From Armatimonadota bacterium (GTDB lineage: Bacteria; Armatimonadota; Fervidibacteria; Fervidibacterales; Thermosaccharophagaceae): a DNA stretch of 34,575 nt. The DNA is taken from positions 1 to 34,575 of the forward strand of contig JANXAS010000034.1 of assembly GCA_025062195.1 (NCBI GenBank), in the 5' to 3' direction. The notes under the pieces are model-generated. The model was given only the letters and a program-made list of their open reading frames with translations. It was not told the DNA's origin and did not search any database. How positions within the stretch are numbered: the stretch's first letter is position 1; the number at the start of each line of letters is the position of its first letter. Shown here piece by piece: positions 26,600 to 34,274 of this stretch. Position numbers and translations under genes: made by a program.

Positions 26600-27604
26600 A
26601 TGGAGCGCAGGCAGTTCCTAAAAGCAACATTCGGTGGCTTGATAGCGCTCGGAGCGAGGGCGTCCGGACAAGTTGCATCCCGTCAGGTTCGTTCAAGGGT
26701 GGTCATCGCTCGCCACAAGTTATTCTATTCGCTGCCGGATGAGAAGCCATATTGGACACTTGACGCCAACCAGCTGTATTGGGCGTTGTTCCAAATGGTC
26801 AATGTCGCACTTGCAAGGCTATTTGGAACCGGCGACGCTCCAACTGCATGGCGCAGGTTAATTAAGCCAAATGAGATAGTTGGTATAAAGGTCAACTGCA
26901 TTGCCGGGGCAACACTTTCAACGAGCCCGATGCTTGTTAATGCGATCATTGCAAGCCTATGTTCCTCAGGCATCAGGCAGGAGCAAATAATTGTTTGGGA
27001 CAGGATGAGTGAGGAGTTGAAAAGAGCCGGCTATGTTATTAGGACAAGCCCTCCGGGAGTTCTCTGCTATGGGACTGATGTAGTCGGATACCGAAAGCAA
27101 CTTTCCTCGTTCGGCGAAGTTACTACATTTGTCAGCAACATCATCGCGCAGCAATGTGATGCCATCATAAACGCTCCGGTTTTGAAGACGCATCAAATAG
27201 CTGGAATCACTGCCGCATTGAAAAACCACTTCGGCTCAATCAACAACCCAAACAGGTATCATCCAAACCGATGTGACCCTTATGTTGCCGATGCTAATTG
27301 CCTTCCAGAAATAAGGCATACGCATCGTTTGGTCATCTGTGATGCATTACGCCCACTATGCCACGGTGGTCCCGAAGATAACCCGAAGTTCAGATGGAAC
27401 TATGGCGGGATAATAGTGGGAGTTGACCCTGTGGCAGTAGATGCTTGCGGTCTACAAATAATACGTGAAAGACGGAAAGCCATCAGACTTGGCGAAATAT
27501 ACCCGGAGCCAACATACATACTTACAGCCGCTGACTATAAGCATTCCCTCGGCACCTTTGACGAGCGCCAAATTGATGTTGTTGAGGTTGACTTGAGCGA
27601 ATGA
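26600..27604 (+). CDS. DUF362 domain protein with twin-arginine signal
   Basis: A 334-residue protein beginning MERRQFLKATFGGLIALGA, a textbook Tat signal (Arg3-Arg4, FLK). The body matches DUF362: IVGIKVNCIAG, then DAIINAPVLKTHQIAGITAA and LKNHFGSINNP, and late GIIVGVDPVAVDACGLQI. DUF362 proteins are often linked to iron-sulfur or ferredoxin-like proteins; their biochemical role is poorly known. No ferredoxin domain is fused here. The ATG at 26600 has GAGGTG nine bases upstream and lies 19 bases after the radical SAM gene, so the two form an operon and probably act in the same compartment. Confidence 0.88.
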   Translation: MERRQFLKATFGGLIALGARASGQVASRQVRSRVVIARHKLFYSLPDEKPYWTLDANQLYWALFQMVNVALARLFGTGDAPTAWRRLIKPNEIVGIKVNCIAGATLSTSPMLVNAIIASLCSSGIRQEQIIVWDRMSEELKRAGYVIRTSPPGVLCYGTDVVGYRKQLSSFGEVTTFVSNIIAQQCDAIINAPVLKTHQIAGITAALKNHFGSINNPNRYHPNRCDPYVADANCLPEIRHTHRLVICDALRPLCHGGPEDNPKFRWNYGGIIVGVDPVAVDACGLQIIRERRKAIRLGEIYPEPTYILTAADYKHSLGTFDERQIDVVEVDLSE

Positions 27605-27708
27605 ATTAAAAATGCATCTTACAACCACATTTGCTGGAACATTGAATTAGAGGGTTAGGGGAATTATATCCCTTTCGCCACGCGAAGCAATGTGCACTCT
27701 GCATTTAA
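27605..27708. terminator. Convergent spacer with weak hairpin
   Basis: The 104 bases between the DUF362 stop and the iolB stop include AGGGGAATTATATCCCTTTC near 27658-27677, a short GGG/CCC stem that could act as a modest bidirectional terminator. Nothing else is seen. Confidence 0.25.
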
Positions 27709-28572
27709 TCATGTCGTCTGCATAGTAGCTATTACAGCTTCCATGGCAAGCACCCATGTGTGTGCTTCCTCAAACCTGACTTGCATTTTCCTTTCATCCC
27801 CAGCGAGTGCCCAAAGGTAATAGAGTTGATATCCGGGTGCCACAACGACAGGGTGATACCCCTCAGATATGGCGAGCGTATCGCCATCGCGGATTACATA
27901 CGACTCGCAACATTCATCGCTGTAAAGCAGCTGCACCCCGAAACCGTGAGATGGTGATATGCGGTAATGGTAGACTTCCTCAAGCTTCACTTCATATGGT
28001 GGATTGTGCTTATCGTGCTTATGAGGCGGATAGCTTGACCAATTCCCCGGCGGGTTGCGCGTCTCACCGAGAAGCAATCTTCTTGCTGGGAAAGAGCTAT
28101 CAATGATGTCATCAATTTCCCGGCGCCAATTCAGGAAGCCAACTGTGCGCCTTTTAACTTCCTTCGGCGTAATGAGCACTGGCTGGTCAGTGCCATCTTC
28201 GTCTGAAACAACTGCCCTAACTATTGCGGCTTCCAGCTCACCCCTTGCTACGATGCTATAGCGCATTCTTGGCGGGACATAGAGCGCCGTTGCCTTCCCG
28301 CTGAACACATCCCTCCTAAATTGAAGTCCCTCCCATGAATCATCCCCGGCGCAAAGTGAGCATGCACCTGATAGCAAAACGACGGCGACCTCAGCTGGTA
28401 AAACTTTATCAGCATTGGTTGGCTTCACAATTGCCTCATCGTCAAAGCGCTCTCCATCGCTCAAACGCAACAAATCAAACTCAAGCCGTTTCAAGTTGCT
28501 TGCCTCAGGCGAGACAACTTTCAACAACCCTTTTCCCGACTGACCCCTGATAAATGTGCCAAGCGAACTCAT
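27709..28572 (-). CDS. iolB: 5-deoxy-glucuronate isomerase family protein
   Basis: IolB converts 5-deoxy-glucuronate to 2-deoxy-5-keto-gluconate in inositol breakdown. The protein is a double cupin of 287 residues from the ATG at 28572. Its diagnostic C-terminal half reads GETRNPPGNWSSYPPHKHD, EEVYHYRISPSHGFGVQLLY and ISEGYHPVVVAPGYQLYYLW, with the metal-binding His and Glu residues in place. A TTG at 28593 would add seven residues. GGAGGTG sits 14 bases before the ATG. No other iol gene (iolC, D, E, G) or inositol transporter is in the window, so it stands alone here, and the true substrate may differ. Confidence 0.92.
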   Translation of the reverse strand: MSSLGTFIRGQSGKGLLKVVSPEASNLKRLEFDLLRLSDGERFDDEAIVKPTNADKVLPAEVAVVLLSGACSLCAGDDSWEGLQFRRDVFSGKATALYVPPRMRYSIVARGELEAAIVRAVVSDEDGTDQPVLITPKEVKRRTVGFLNWRREIDDIIDSSFPARRLLLGETRNPPGNWSSYPPHKHDKHNPPYEVKLEEVYHYRISPSHGFGVQLLYSDECCESYVIRDGDTLAISEGYHPVVVAPGYQLYYLWALAGDERKMQVRFEEAHTWVLAMEAVIATMQTT

Positions 28573-28938
28573 TCCCTGATTCTTCACCTCCAAAGGGCGT
28601 CAGTGCATCTTTAGGGTGTTCTCCCGAACCTCCAAAATTAACGGTCTCTTAGGGAGCGCATCTTTCAAGGGAACGAAAAACTTGGCAGGCGTCAGGAAAC
28701 GCACACTCAAGAAAGCCCAAAGAGTCATCACCACCCAAGGGCTAAGCCAATAGAGCAGGATGGTTCGGCAAGGCAGCAACAGCAAAATTGTGCAATGAGA
28801 GCATTATCTGAAATTCTTCCCCGTAAATCGTTGCGCGATATACTGTAATCCTCACGATACTAAGCACAGCTGAAAGGACATTTAGCCGGAAGTCTTCATC
28901 GGCTGATGCCTATGGTGCATTTGCCAAACTGTAAACTG
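28573..28938. other. Spacer between the PhnD-like gene and iolB
   Basis: About 365 bp. The only thing seen is the small membrane reading frame at 28600-28785 described separately. The remaining 150 bp upstream of it show no gene or clear signal. Confidence 0.4.
28600..28785 (-). CDS. Small membrane ORF, possible truncated ABC permease
   Basis: A 61-codon frame from a TTG at 28785: one or two hydrophobic stretches (CRTILLYWLSPWVVMTLWAF), then SVRFLTPAKFFVPLKDALPK, and a charged end. The pattern of a first helix followed by LTPxxFFxPxxDAL recalls the N-terminus of SsuC/TauC-type ABC permeases. It lies downstream of a PhnD-like binding protein on the same strand, where a permease would be expected. 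No ribosome binding site is clear. It may be a remnant of a deleted permease, an orphan small membrane protein, or chance. Confidence 0.3.
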   Translation of the reverse strand: MLLLPCRTILLYWLSPWVVMTLWAFLSVRFLTPAKFFVPLKDALPKRPLILEVRENTLKMH

Positions 28939-29865
28939 TCAATAAGGCAAATTGAGTTCGGTTAAAAGCTGTCTGACCACATCATATTCTTTATCGCTAA
29001 CTTCCTCAGTGATGCCAGCCCATCCGGCTAAGCTCAATATCCTTTTGTTCTCGGGCGATGGTTCGTTAAGCTTAAGTAACGCCTCTTTAAGTTCCATCAC
29101 AATTTTCTTTCGCCTCCGCAAAACATCGGGAAGGCATACGAAACATGGGTTTGGATACGGATAAGTCTTACTCGCCTCTCTCACTTTGCTTAGGTCAATT
29201 ATGCCGGAGAGTAGCTCAAGCGTGCCTTCCCTTATAAAACCAAATTTAGCCCTCCCGAGCGCAACCGCTGCAACAACTCTGTCCTCGCGCCTTTCAACAA
29301 CAAACCTTGCTGAGCGCCAATCAACACCTGCATCTTTACAAGTCTTGATGTGGGCAACGAATCCAAAGAGCAGCTGCCTTGAGGGAACGGCAACTACACT
29401 CCCTTCCAACTCATGCAACCCCGGTTTTGCCTCATCAGCATGAGCGATGATCACCCCACGAGTGCTTTCCCTTACTTCCCCTCCAGCCCTGGTGCCACTT
29501 GGTGATTGCAAAAGCACCTTAAGGAGTGGTTCCGCTCCACAAGTTTTCCTCAGGATGACATAGTGCAACGGATCAACAAGAGCGATGTCTGGCTTCCTGG
29601 CCTCAATAGTGGCTATCATGCTCTCACTGCTTATTGCCGAGATCCATTCAACACGCCTTTTGGTTGCATTACCAAGATAGCTCATCAATTCGTTGTAACG
29701 CTCCGCCATAATGTGCAACGGATATTCCGGCTCAAGCGCCACCTTCACCGATGGGAGCGCCACTATACGATGCTCGCCACAGCCGCAAAATACTGCAAAT
29801 GCAATTAACGGTAGCAGAAGCGCTACGCCAATTTGCGCCTTTACCATCCAAGGCATATGCAACAT
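28939..29865 (-). CDS. PhnD-like periplasmic substrate-binding lipoprotein
   Basis: A 308-residue solute-binding protein of the phosphate/phosphite/phosphonate (PhnD) family. It starts with a membrane signal (about residues 8-27) ending FAVFCGCGEHR, a likely lipobox with Cys at 28 or close by. The mature part has VALEPEYPLHIMAERYNELM, then KPDIALVDPLHYVI, LEGSVVAVPSRQLLFGFVAH and VAAVALGRAKFGFI, the usual ligand-binding layout of the family. No ATPase or intact permease gene is beside it. It follows the HyfI-type gene by 65 bp on the same strand. Such domains also serve as sensors. The ATG at 29865 or one at 29847 could be the start. Confidence 0.82.
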   Translation of the reverse strand: MLHMPWMVKAQIGVALLLPLIAFAVFCGCGEHRIVALPSVKVALEPEYPLHIMAERYNELMSYLGNATKRRVEWISAISSESMIATIEARKPDIALVDPLHYVILRKTCGAEPLLKVLLQSPSGTRAGGEVRESTRGVIIAHADEAKPGLHELEGSVVAVPSRQLLFGFVAHIKTCKDAGVDWRSARFVVERREDRVVAAVALGRAKFGFIREGTLELLSGIIDLSKVREASKTYPYPNPCFVCLPDVLRRRKKIVMELKEALLKLNEPSPENKRILSLAGWAGITEEVSDKEYDVVRQLLTELNLPY

Positions 29866-29930
29866 CGCCTATCACCTTCACTAACTCAAAATTTGATTGA
29901 CTTATCAGGTTGAGATGGGCTCTACCATTC

Positions 29931-30488
29931 TTAACTGCTTTTTCTTGGTGGGAGTAACTCCTGCTTGAGGCGCTTTGGTGCTACTTTTTTATCAACCAAG
30001 CCGAGTGCTAACGCCACTCCATATAAAATTGCCTCTGGGCGTGGTGGGCAGCCGGGAACATAAAACACTGGGATGTCAATGCCTCTGTCACTCAGGAATT
30101 TAGCCAAACCACCATGCGTGGCATATGAATCAAACCAAATGTTTCCTCCAGTTGGACATGAGCCAACGGCTATAATCAACTTTGGCGATGGCACCGCTTC
30201 AATTAGCCGTTCAAGCGCCGGACCAGATTGCCTTGTGATCGGACCGGTAATGATGATCACATCTGCATGCCTTGGCGATCCAACAAGCCTTATCCCAAAG
30301 CGCTCCGCATCATAATACGGAGTGAGCACATTGATAACCTCAATATCACATCCATTGCAAGCACCTGTGTTTGCATGGAAGACCCAAAGCGCCCTTTTGA
30401 ACGCCTTCTCACATAGCCCTCTAAACCACCCAACCATAACCTTCACCTCATCGTAAGCGTTTGCGCTATCGCCTAACACACGATTCAT
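29931..30488 (-). CDS. hyfI: Group 4 [NiFe]-hydrogenase small subunit / NuoB-like iron-sulfur protein
   Basis: This is the electron-transfer subunit that carries the proximal [4Fe-4S] cluster and normally docks on the catalytic large subunit. From the ATG at 30488, which shares its A with the preceding TGA (TGATG), it has 185 residues. The four cluster cysteines are Cys44 and Cys47 (NTGACNGCDIEV), Cys111 (GSCPTGG) and Cys147 (VPGCPPRPEAI). The C-x2-C spacing is that of the HyfI/EchC/MbhJ group, not the adjacent CC of NuoB. A start at 30521 is possible. The large subunit gene that would normally be near is absent. Confidence 0.9.
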   Translation of the reverse strand: MNRVLGDSANAYDEVKVMVGWFRGLCEKAFKRALWVFHANTGACNGCDIEVINVLTPYYDAERFGIRLVGSPRHADVIIITGPITRQSGPALERLIEAVPSPKLIIAVGSCPTGGNIWFDSYATHGGLAKFLSDRGIDIPVFYVPGCPPRPEAILYGVALALGLVDKKVAPKRLKQELLPPRKSS

Positions 30489-32008
30489 CAGAAACCGCCA
30501 GTAAGAACCTTTAAGATGCACTCTGTTGCTCTATCCAAGATGGGGTGAATCAACCCCGGATAAAAGCCGATAACCACCGTTAATAGGGCAAGCAATAGCA
30601 TCGGGAGAACCATGCTCATGGGCACACTTCTCTCTCCACCATTTGCATGTGCCACTGCTGGTTGTATAGCTTCCACTGGCTTGCCCCAGAATATGCGCAA
30701 AGCAGCCCGCACAAAACAAGCTACCGTTAGCAACCCCGTAAACACTGCTATCACTGCAGCCCATGTCAGGCGCAGGTCCGCCGCTGCAGCAAATAGTGTG
30801 AACTTGCTCATGAACAAGCTGAATGGTGGCAAGCCACCAATAGCGAGTGCGCCAATGAAGAAGCAAATGGCTACAACTGGCATACGGTGCACAAGCCCAC
30901 CAAGTTCACTTAGCCTCCTCGTGCCAGTAACATGCGCAACTGCACCAGCAGCAAGGAAAAGGAGAGCCTTAACAATGGTGTGATTTACCAAATGGAAAAG
31001 ACCACCATAAATTCCAAGGTAAGTTCCAAAGCCAAGCCCTTCAACGACATACCCAATCTGGCTAACAGAGGAATAAGCAAGCATGCGCTTTATATCATCT
31101 TGAACGAGCGCCATCAATATCCCAATAACCATACTTAGGGAAGCCATGATGGCAACGAAGATAATCACAGCCGGATATTGAGGGGCAAACACTGTCACAA
31201 TTCTTGCAATTGCATACGCTCCAACTTTTATCACGATGCCCGATAGCAAAGCGCTAACTGGAGCAGGTGCCTCGGCATGCGCATCCGGAAGCCACGCATG
31301 AAATGGAACAAGCCCAGCCTTCGCACCGAAGCCGGCAACGAGCAAAGCATTTGCAAGTAGCACAACACTATACGGTATCTTTCGCCCAACCCTGCTAAGC
31401 TCAGTTATGAGAAGCACATCACGACCTTTCATCTCAGGTAATCCCGCAACACCGGCATAAATAAGCACAAGACCAAAAAGCGAGAATATGATTCCAACTG
31501 TAACAAGCATGAGATATTTGTATCCAGCCTCAAGCGAACGCCTGTCCCAGTAAAATGTCACAAGGAAGACTGTGGCAAGCGTTGTGGCTTCAAGCGTGAC
31601 ATATAGCCAGACAATGCTATTCGTCACACATGTCCAGTTCATCATGCCGAGAAAGAGAAGAAGCAAGCCATAGTATGTGCTCAACCTTTGTGGTGCATCT
31701 GCGCGATGAGCAACGTGAATTGGGATATACCGGATGGAGTAAATAGCCACAACCATGCCCATGCAGCTTCCAAGCAGTTCCATCAAGGCACTTAAACCGT
31801 CAGCATAAATAGTGTTGTTTAGCGCTACAAGCACATTGCCTTTCATAACTTCAACTGTGATTGCCACCGATATTGCGAATGTCCCGGTAAGCCCAAGGAC
31901 GGCAATAACAGAGTGGAAAAAGCCGCTTGCGCGCCTAAGGCTAAGGCTTATTACGCCACAGACTGTTGGAATGACGAAGACCAAAATTGGTAACCATGAT
32001 TCCACCAT
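30488..32008 (-). CDS. hyfF: HyfF/MrpD-type antiporter-like membrane subunit
   Basis: A 506-residue protein with about 14 membrane helices, of the family shared by Mrp antiporters, NuoL/M/N and hydrogenase-4 subunits B, D and F. Functional residues are visible: the glutamate in LYVTLEATTLATVFL, the lysine and histidine in GFGAKAGLVPFHAWLPDAHA, and Lys in VNHTIVKALLFLAAGA. It would move H+ or Na+ during turnover of the complex. The ATG at 32008 has GAGGTG six bases upstream, better than a GTG at 32017. Its stop overlaps the HyfI-type start. Confidence 0.93.
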   Translation of the reverse strand: MVESWLPILVFVIPTVCGVISLSLRRASGFFHSVIAVLGLTGTFAISVAITVEVMKGNVLVALNNTIYADGLSALMELLGSCMGMVVAIYSIRYIPIHVAHRADAPQRLSTYYGLLLLFLGMMNWTCVTNSIVWLYVTLEATTLATVFLVTFYWDRRSLEAGYKYLMLVTVGIIFSLFGLVLIYAGVAGLPEMKGRDVLLITELSRVGRKIPYSVVLLANALLVAGFGAKAGLVPFHAWLPDAHAEAPAPVSALLSGIVIKVGAYAIARIVTVFAPQYPAVIIFVAIMASLSMVIGILMALVQDDIKRMLAYSSVSQIGYVVEGLGFGTYLGIYGGLFHLVNHTIVKALLFLAAGAVAHVTGTRRLSELGGLVHRMPVVAICFFIGALAIGGLPPFSLFMSKFTLFAAAADLRLTWAAVIAVFTGLLTVACFVRAALRIFWGKPVEAIQPAVAHANGGERSVPMSMVLPMLLLALLTVVIGFYPGLIHPILDRATECILKVLTGGF

Positions 32009-32052
32009 CTCAGGCACCTCTCTACATAGTTGCTATTGCTTTGTTGGAGCAT

Positions 32053-32736
32053 TTAGCGCTTGAGTTCGGAAAGTGCCAGTGTGTCAGTCACTCCGAGCGT
32101 CTTATAGATACCCTCAGTGAGCTTAACGATCATATAAGCTGCGACGACAACATTTGTCCATATCCCAAGCTTTGTTGTTGTGGGTAAAGCTGGCGCAAGC
32201 GTTATAAGCGCCAAATGTGCTCCATTTTCAAGCAAGTGCAAACCTATGACAACCTTAATCACATCCCTGCGCGTTATCAGCACATAGACGCCGAGAGAAA
32301 AAATGCAGAATGCAACAGTAAGGCTTGAGCGTGCTGGCTCAACCATCGCAGCTTGTGTTGGAGCAACAAAGTAGATGTATGTGCGAAGTATCCAATAAAA
32401 AACGACGATAAGCACTGTCCCAAAAAGGAGTGAGGCTCTAAGTCCGATTAATGGACGAAGCTCCACTGTCAGGGATGTAATGTGAAGCATGTAAAACAAA
32501 AGCGCCGGAATAATGACGACCTTGGTGGCAATAGTTATGAACGCCCAAATTAAAAGCGTGTAATTGTTCCAGACGAAAGCGAATGAAGCTATGATGCATG
32601 CCAGAAGAAATGATTGAACAACCAATGCCCATATAGCTGCGCGCAAGTTGCGCAACTCGGCTGCAACGAGAGATGCAATAAGGTGTGTAATCATGAGCAA
32701 CGCCAAAATATCAGTCTGTTGGATAGCTATAGGCAT
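32053..32736 (-). CDS. hyfE: HyfE-type membrane subunit with NuoK-like end
   Basis: A 227-residue membrane protein with about seven hydrophobic helices. The C-terminal half reads DVIKVVIGLHLLENGAHLAL followed by ITLAPALP, the NuoK/MrpC-like part of HyfE with its conserved membrane glutamate. The N-terminal half is typical for hydrogenase-4 component E. The ATG at 32736 follows GAGGTG seven bases upstream. It sits between the ferredoxin-like and antiporter-like subunits, as expected for a group 4 module. Confidence 0.9.
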   Translation of the reverse strand: MPIAIQQTDILALLMITHLIASLVAAELRNLRAAIWALVVQSFLLACIIASFAFVWNNYTLLIWAFITIATKVVIIPALLFYMLHITSLTVELRPLIGLRASLLFGTVLIVVFYWILRTYIYFVAPTQAAMVEPARSSLTVAFCIFSLGVYVLITRRDVIKVVIGLHLLENGAHLALITLAPALPTTTKLGIWTNVVVAAYMIVKLTEGIYKTLGVTDTLALSELKR

Positions 32737-32765
32737 ACTAATTCACCTCACTTGCATATCCTGGT

Positions 32766-33296
32766 CTATTTAACTGACAAAGTTGCCACTGCACCGTAGC
32801 GCTTCTCCATCGGTGGCTTATAACCAGTCTCCATCATCTTATCCAAAACCGTCTTCGGCTTAAAGCATCTACCACAGCGAGAACATGTAGCCATAAACAC
32901 TTCCCAAGTGTCGGTAAGGTCGCCCGGATTGTCGGTGGAGAGCTCAAACTCCATGGTGAGAGTCACAGCGTTTTCCTGACATACCTCTTGGCAACGAGCG
33001 CAGTATGTGCACCTTTCCCTAAATATCGTCATCCGTCTCCACAGCTGCGATGTATCCTCGGGAATGATGCACCTTGATGGACACACATTTGCGCACCCAC
33101 TGCACCCGATACACTTTGACACATCAATCTCAACCTTGCCCCTAAATCCCTCGGGCACTTTGGCACCGGGTCCAAGAGGGTATGGTAGCGTCACAACAAG
33201 TGCTCTTGGAGCACCACCGCGAATTGCCACCATCAACTCTCTTAACTTGCTCCCTATCATTTGGCTGTGCCCCCTCAACAGCAACGAAATCTTCAT
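32766..33296 (-). CDS. hyfH: HyfH/NuoI-type polyferredoxin subunit
   Basis: A 176-residue protein that carries electrons to the small subunit. Two [4Fe-4S] motifs are clear: Cys62, 65, 68, 72 (CIGCSGCANVCP) and Cys96, 99, 102, 106 (CTYCARCQEVC). A third cysteine group, Cys138, 141, 144 (CSRCGRC), lies in the tail, as in the CxxCG tail of HycF/HyfH. The ATG at 33296 overlaps the HyfC-type stop by four bases (ATGA). A second ATG at 33260 has AGGGGG nine bases upstream and gives a more usual N-terminus, so the start is uncertain. It is probably on the cytoplasmic side of the complex. Confidence 0.9.
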   Translation of the reverse strand: MKISLLLRGHSQMIGSKLRELMVAIRGGAPRALVVTLPYPLGPGAKVPEGFRGKVEIDVSKCIGCSGCANVCPSRCIIPEDTSQLWRRMTIFRERCTYCARCQEVCQENAVTLTMEFELSTDNPGDLTDTWEVFMATCSRCGRCFKPKTVLDKMMETGYKPPMEKRYGAVATLSVK

Positions 33297-34204
33297 GGTG
33301 CAACATATGCAACGGCAATGGCTATTGCCGATGTGAGAAAGACACCAAGATAAAAATTAAGCGCTTGATCAACGCGGAGTCGTGGCGAAAGCACTTCAAC
33401 CACCGTTACAACAACGAAGAGCACAAATATCTTGATGAGCGTGATGAGCAAATCAAAAAAGAAGATGCCACTCATCCCCCAAGGTATAAACACGCATGCA
33501 AACAATGACGCACCGACGAATTGACGCATCCACATAGCCCACTTGAGCAAGGCGAGCCTTGGTCCGGAAACTTCAACGAATGGTCCGCCCATTATTTCCT
33601 GCTCGGCTTCCGGTATGTCAAAAGGCAGACGACCAAACTGGGCAAGCATAGCTAAGAAAAGTGCAGCCGAAGCCAAAATCATTGGCAGAGAAAAAACTCG
33701 AGAACGATACCAAAGTATTATCTCAGACAACCTCAAAGAGCGAGCACACACAGCACCGCAAAGCAGGGAACTAATGAATACAAGCTCAACCAAAGCCATA
33801 AGCATCAGCTCTCTGGTCGCACCAGCATACGAGTATGGTGAGCCTGTATCAAGCGCTGTAATGACAAGTGCTGTGGCAGCTAATCCTATCGTATAAATGA
33901 GAACTATAATGTCCCCCCACATATCAAGTGGTGCTTGACCTGCGATCGGCAAAAACAGCGAGGCAACCAAGATTGAGCCAAAACACACTATGGGCATGTA
34001 GACTTGAAGTGGACTGCCAACTTGTATGTCCTCTTTGGAAAACAATTTGAGCAAATCATAAAATGGCTGCCAGACGCCAACAAGTGGACCTCTCCTTGAG
34101 TGGGCAATGTTTGCCCGTATATACTTGCGAACGAATCCCTCAAATAACGGCGCAAAGAATAGAACTACCACTACATTTAGCACCGCAAGACAAAACACAA
34201 TCAT
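33293..34204 (-). CDS. hyfC: HyfC/EchB/NuoH-type membrane subunit
   Basis: A 303-residue protein with about eight membrane helices that anchors the soluble arm to the membrane arm and forms the entry of the ion path. Family signatures are HSRRGPLVGVWQPFYDLLKL near the N-terminus and GRLPFDIPEAEQEIMGGPFV EVSGPR (the acidic NuoH loop) in the second half. The ATG at 34204 has AGGGTGAG upstream. A small inverted repeat (34216-34220 / 34227-34231) lies in its leader. It is the first visible gene of the module; the usual antiporter-like HyfB gene before it is not found. Confidence 0.92.
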   Translation of the reverse strand: MIVFCLAVLNVVVVLFFAPLFEGFVRKYIRANIAHSRRGPLVGVWQPFYDLLKLFSKEDIQVGSPLQVYMPIVCFGSILVASLFLPIAGQAPLDMWGDIIVLIYTIGLAATALVITALDTGSPYSYAGATRELMLMALVELVFISSLLCGAVCARSLRLSEIILWYRSRVFSLPMILASAALFLAMLAQFGRLPFDIPEAEQEIMGGPFVEVSGPRLALLKWAMWMRQFVGASLFACVFIPWGMSGIFFFDLLITLIKIFVLFVVVTVVEVLSPRLRVDQALNFYLGVFLTSAIAIAVAYVAP

Positions 34205-34274
34205 CCTCTCTCACCCTCTCTTAAATGAGAGCTTTGAGCTTACTTTCGTCATTGCCTTACTAACACCCATTAAC

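Noticed and set aside
29931-34204. Respiratory complex I (nuo) operon
   Set aside because: The small subunit has CxGC rather than the CC of NuoB, HyfE is present, and NuoC, D, E, F, G, J and L are missing; a group 4 hydrogenase-type module fits better.
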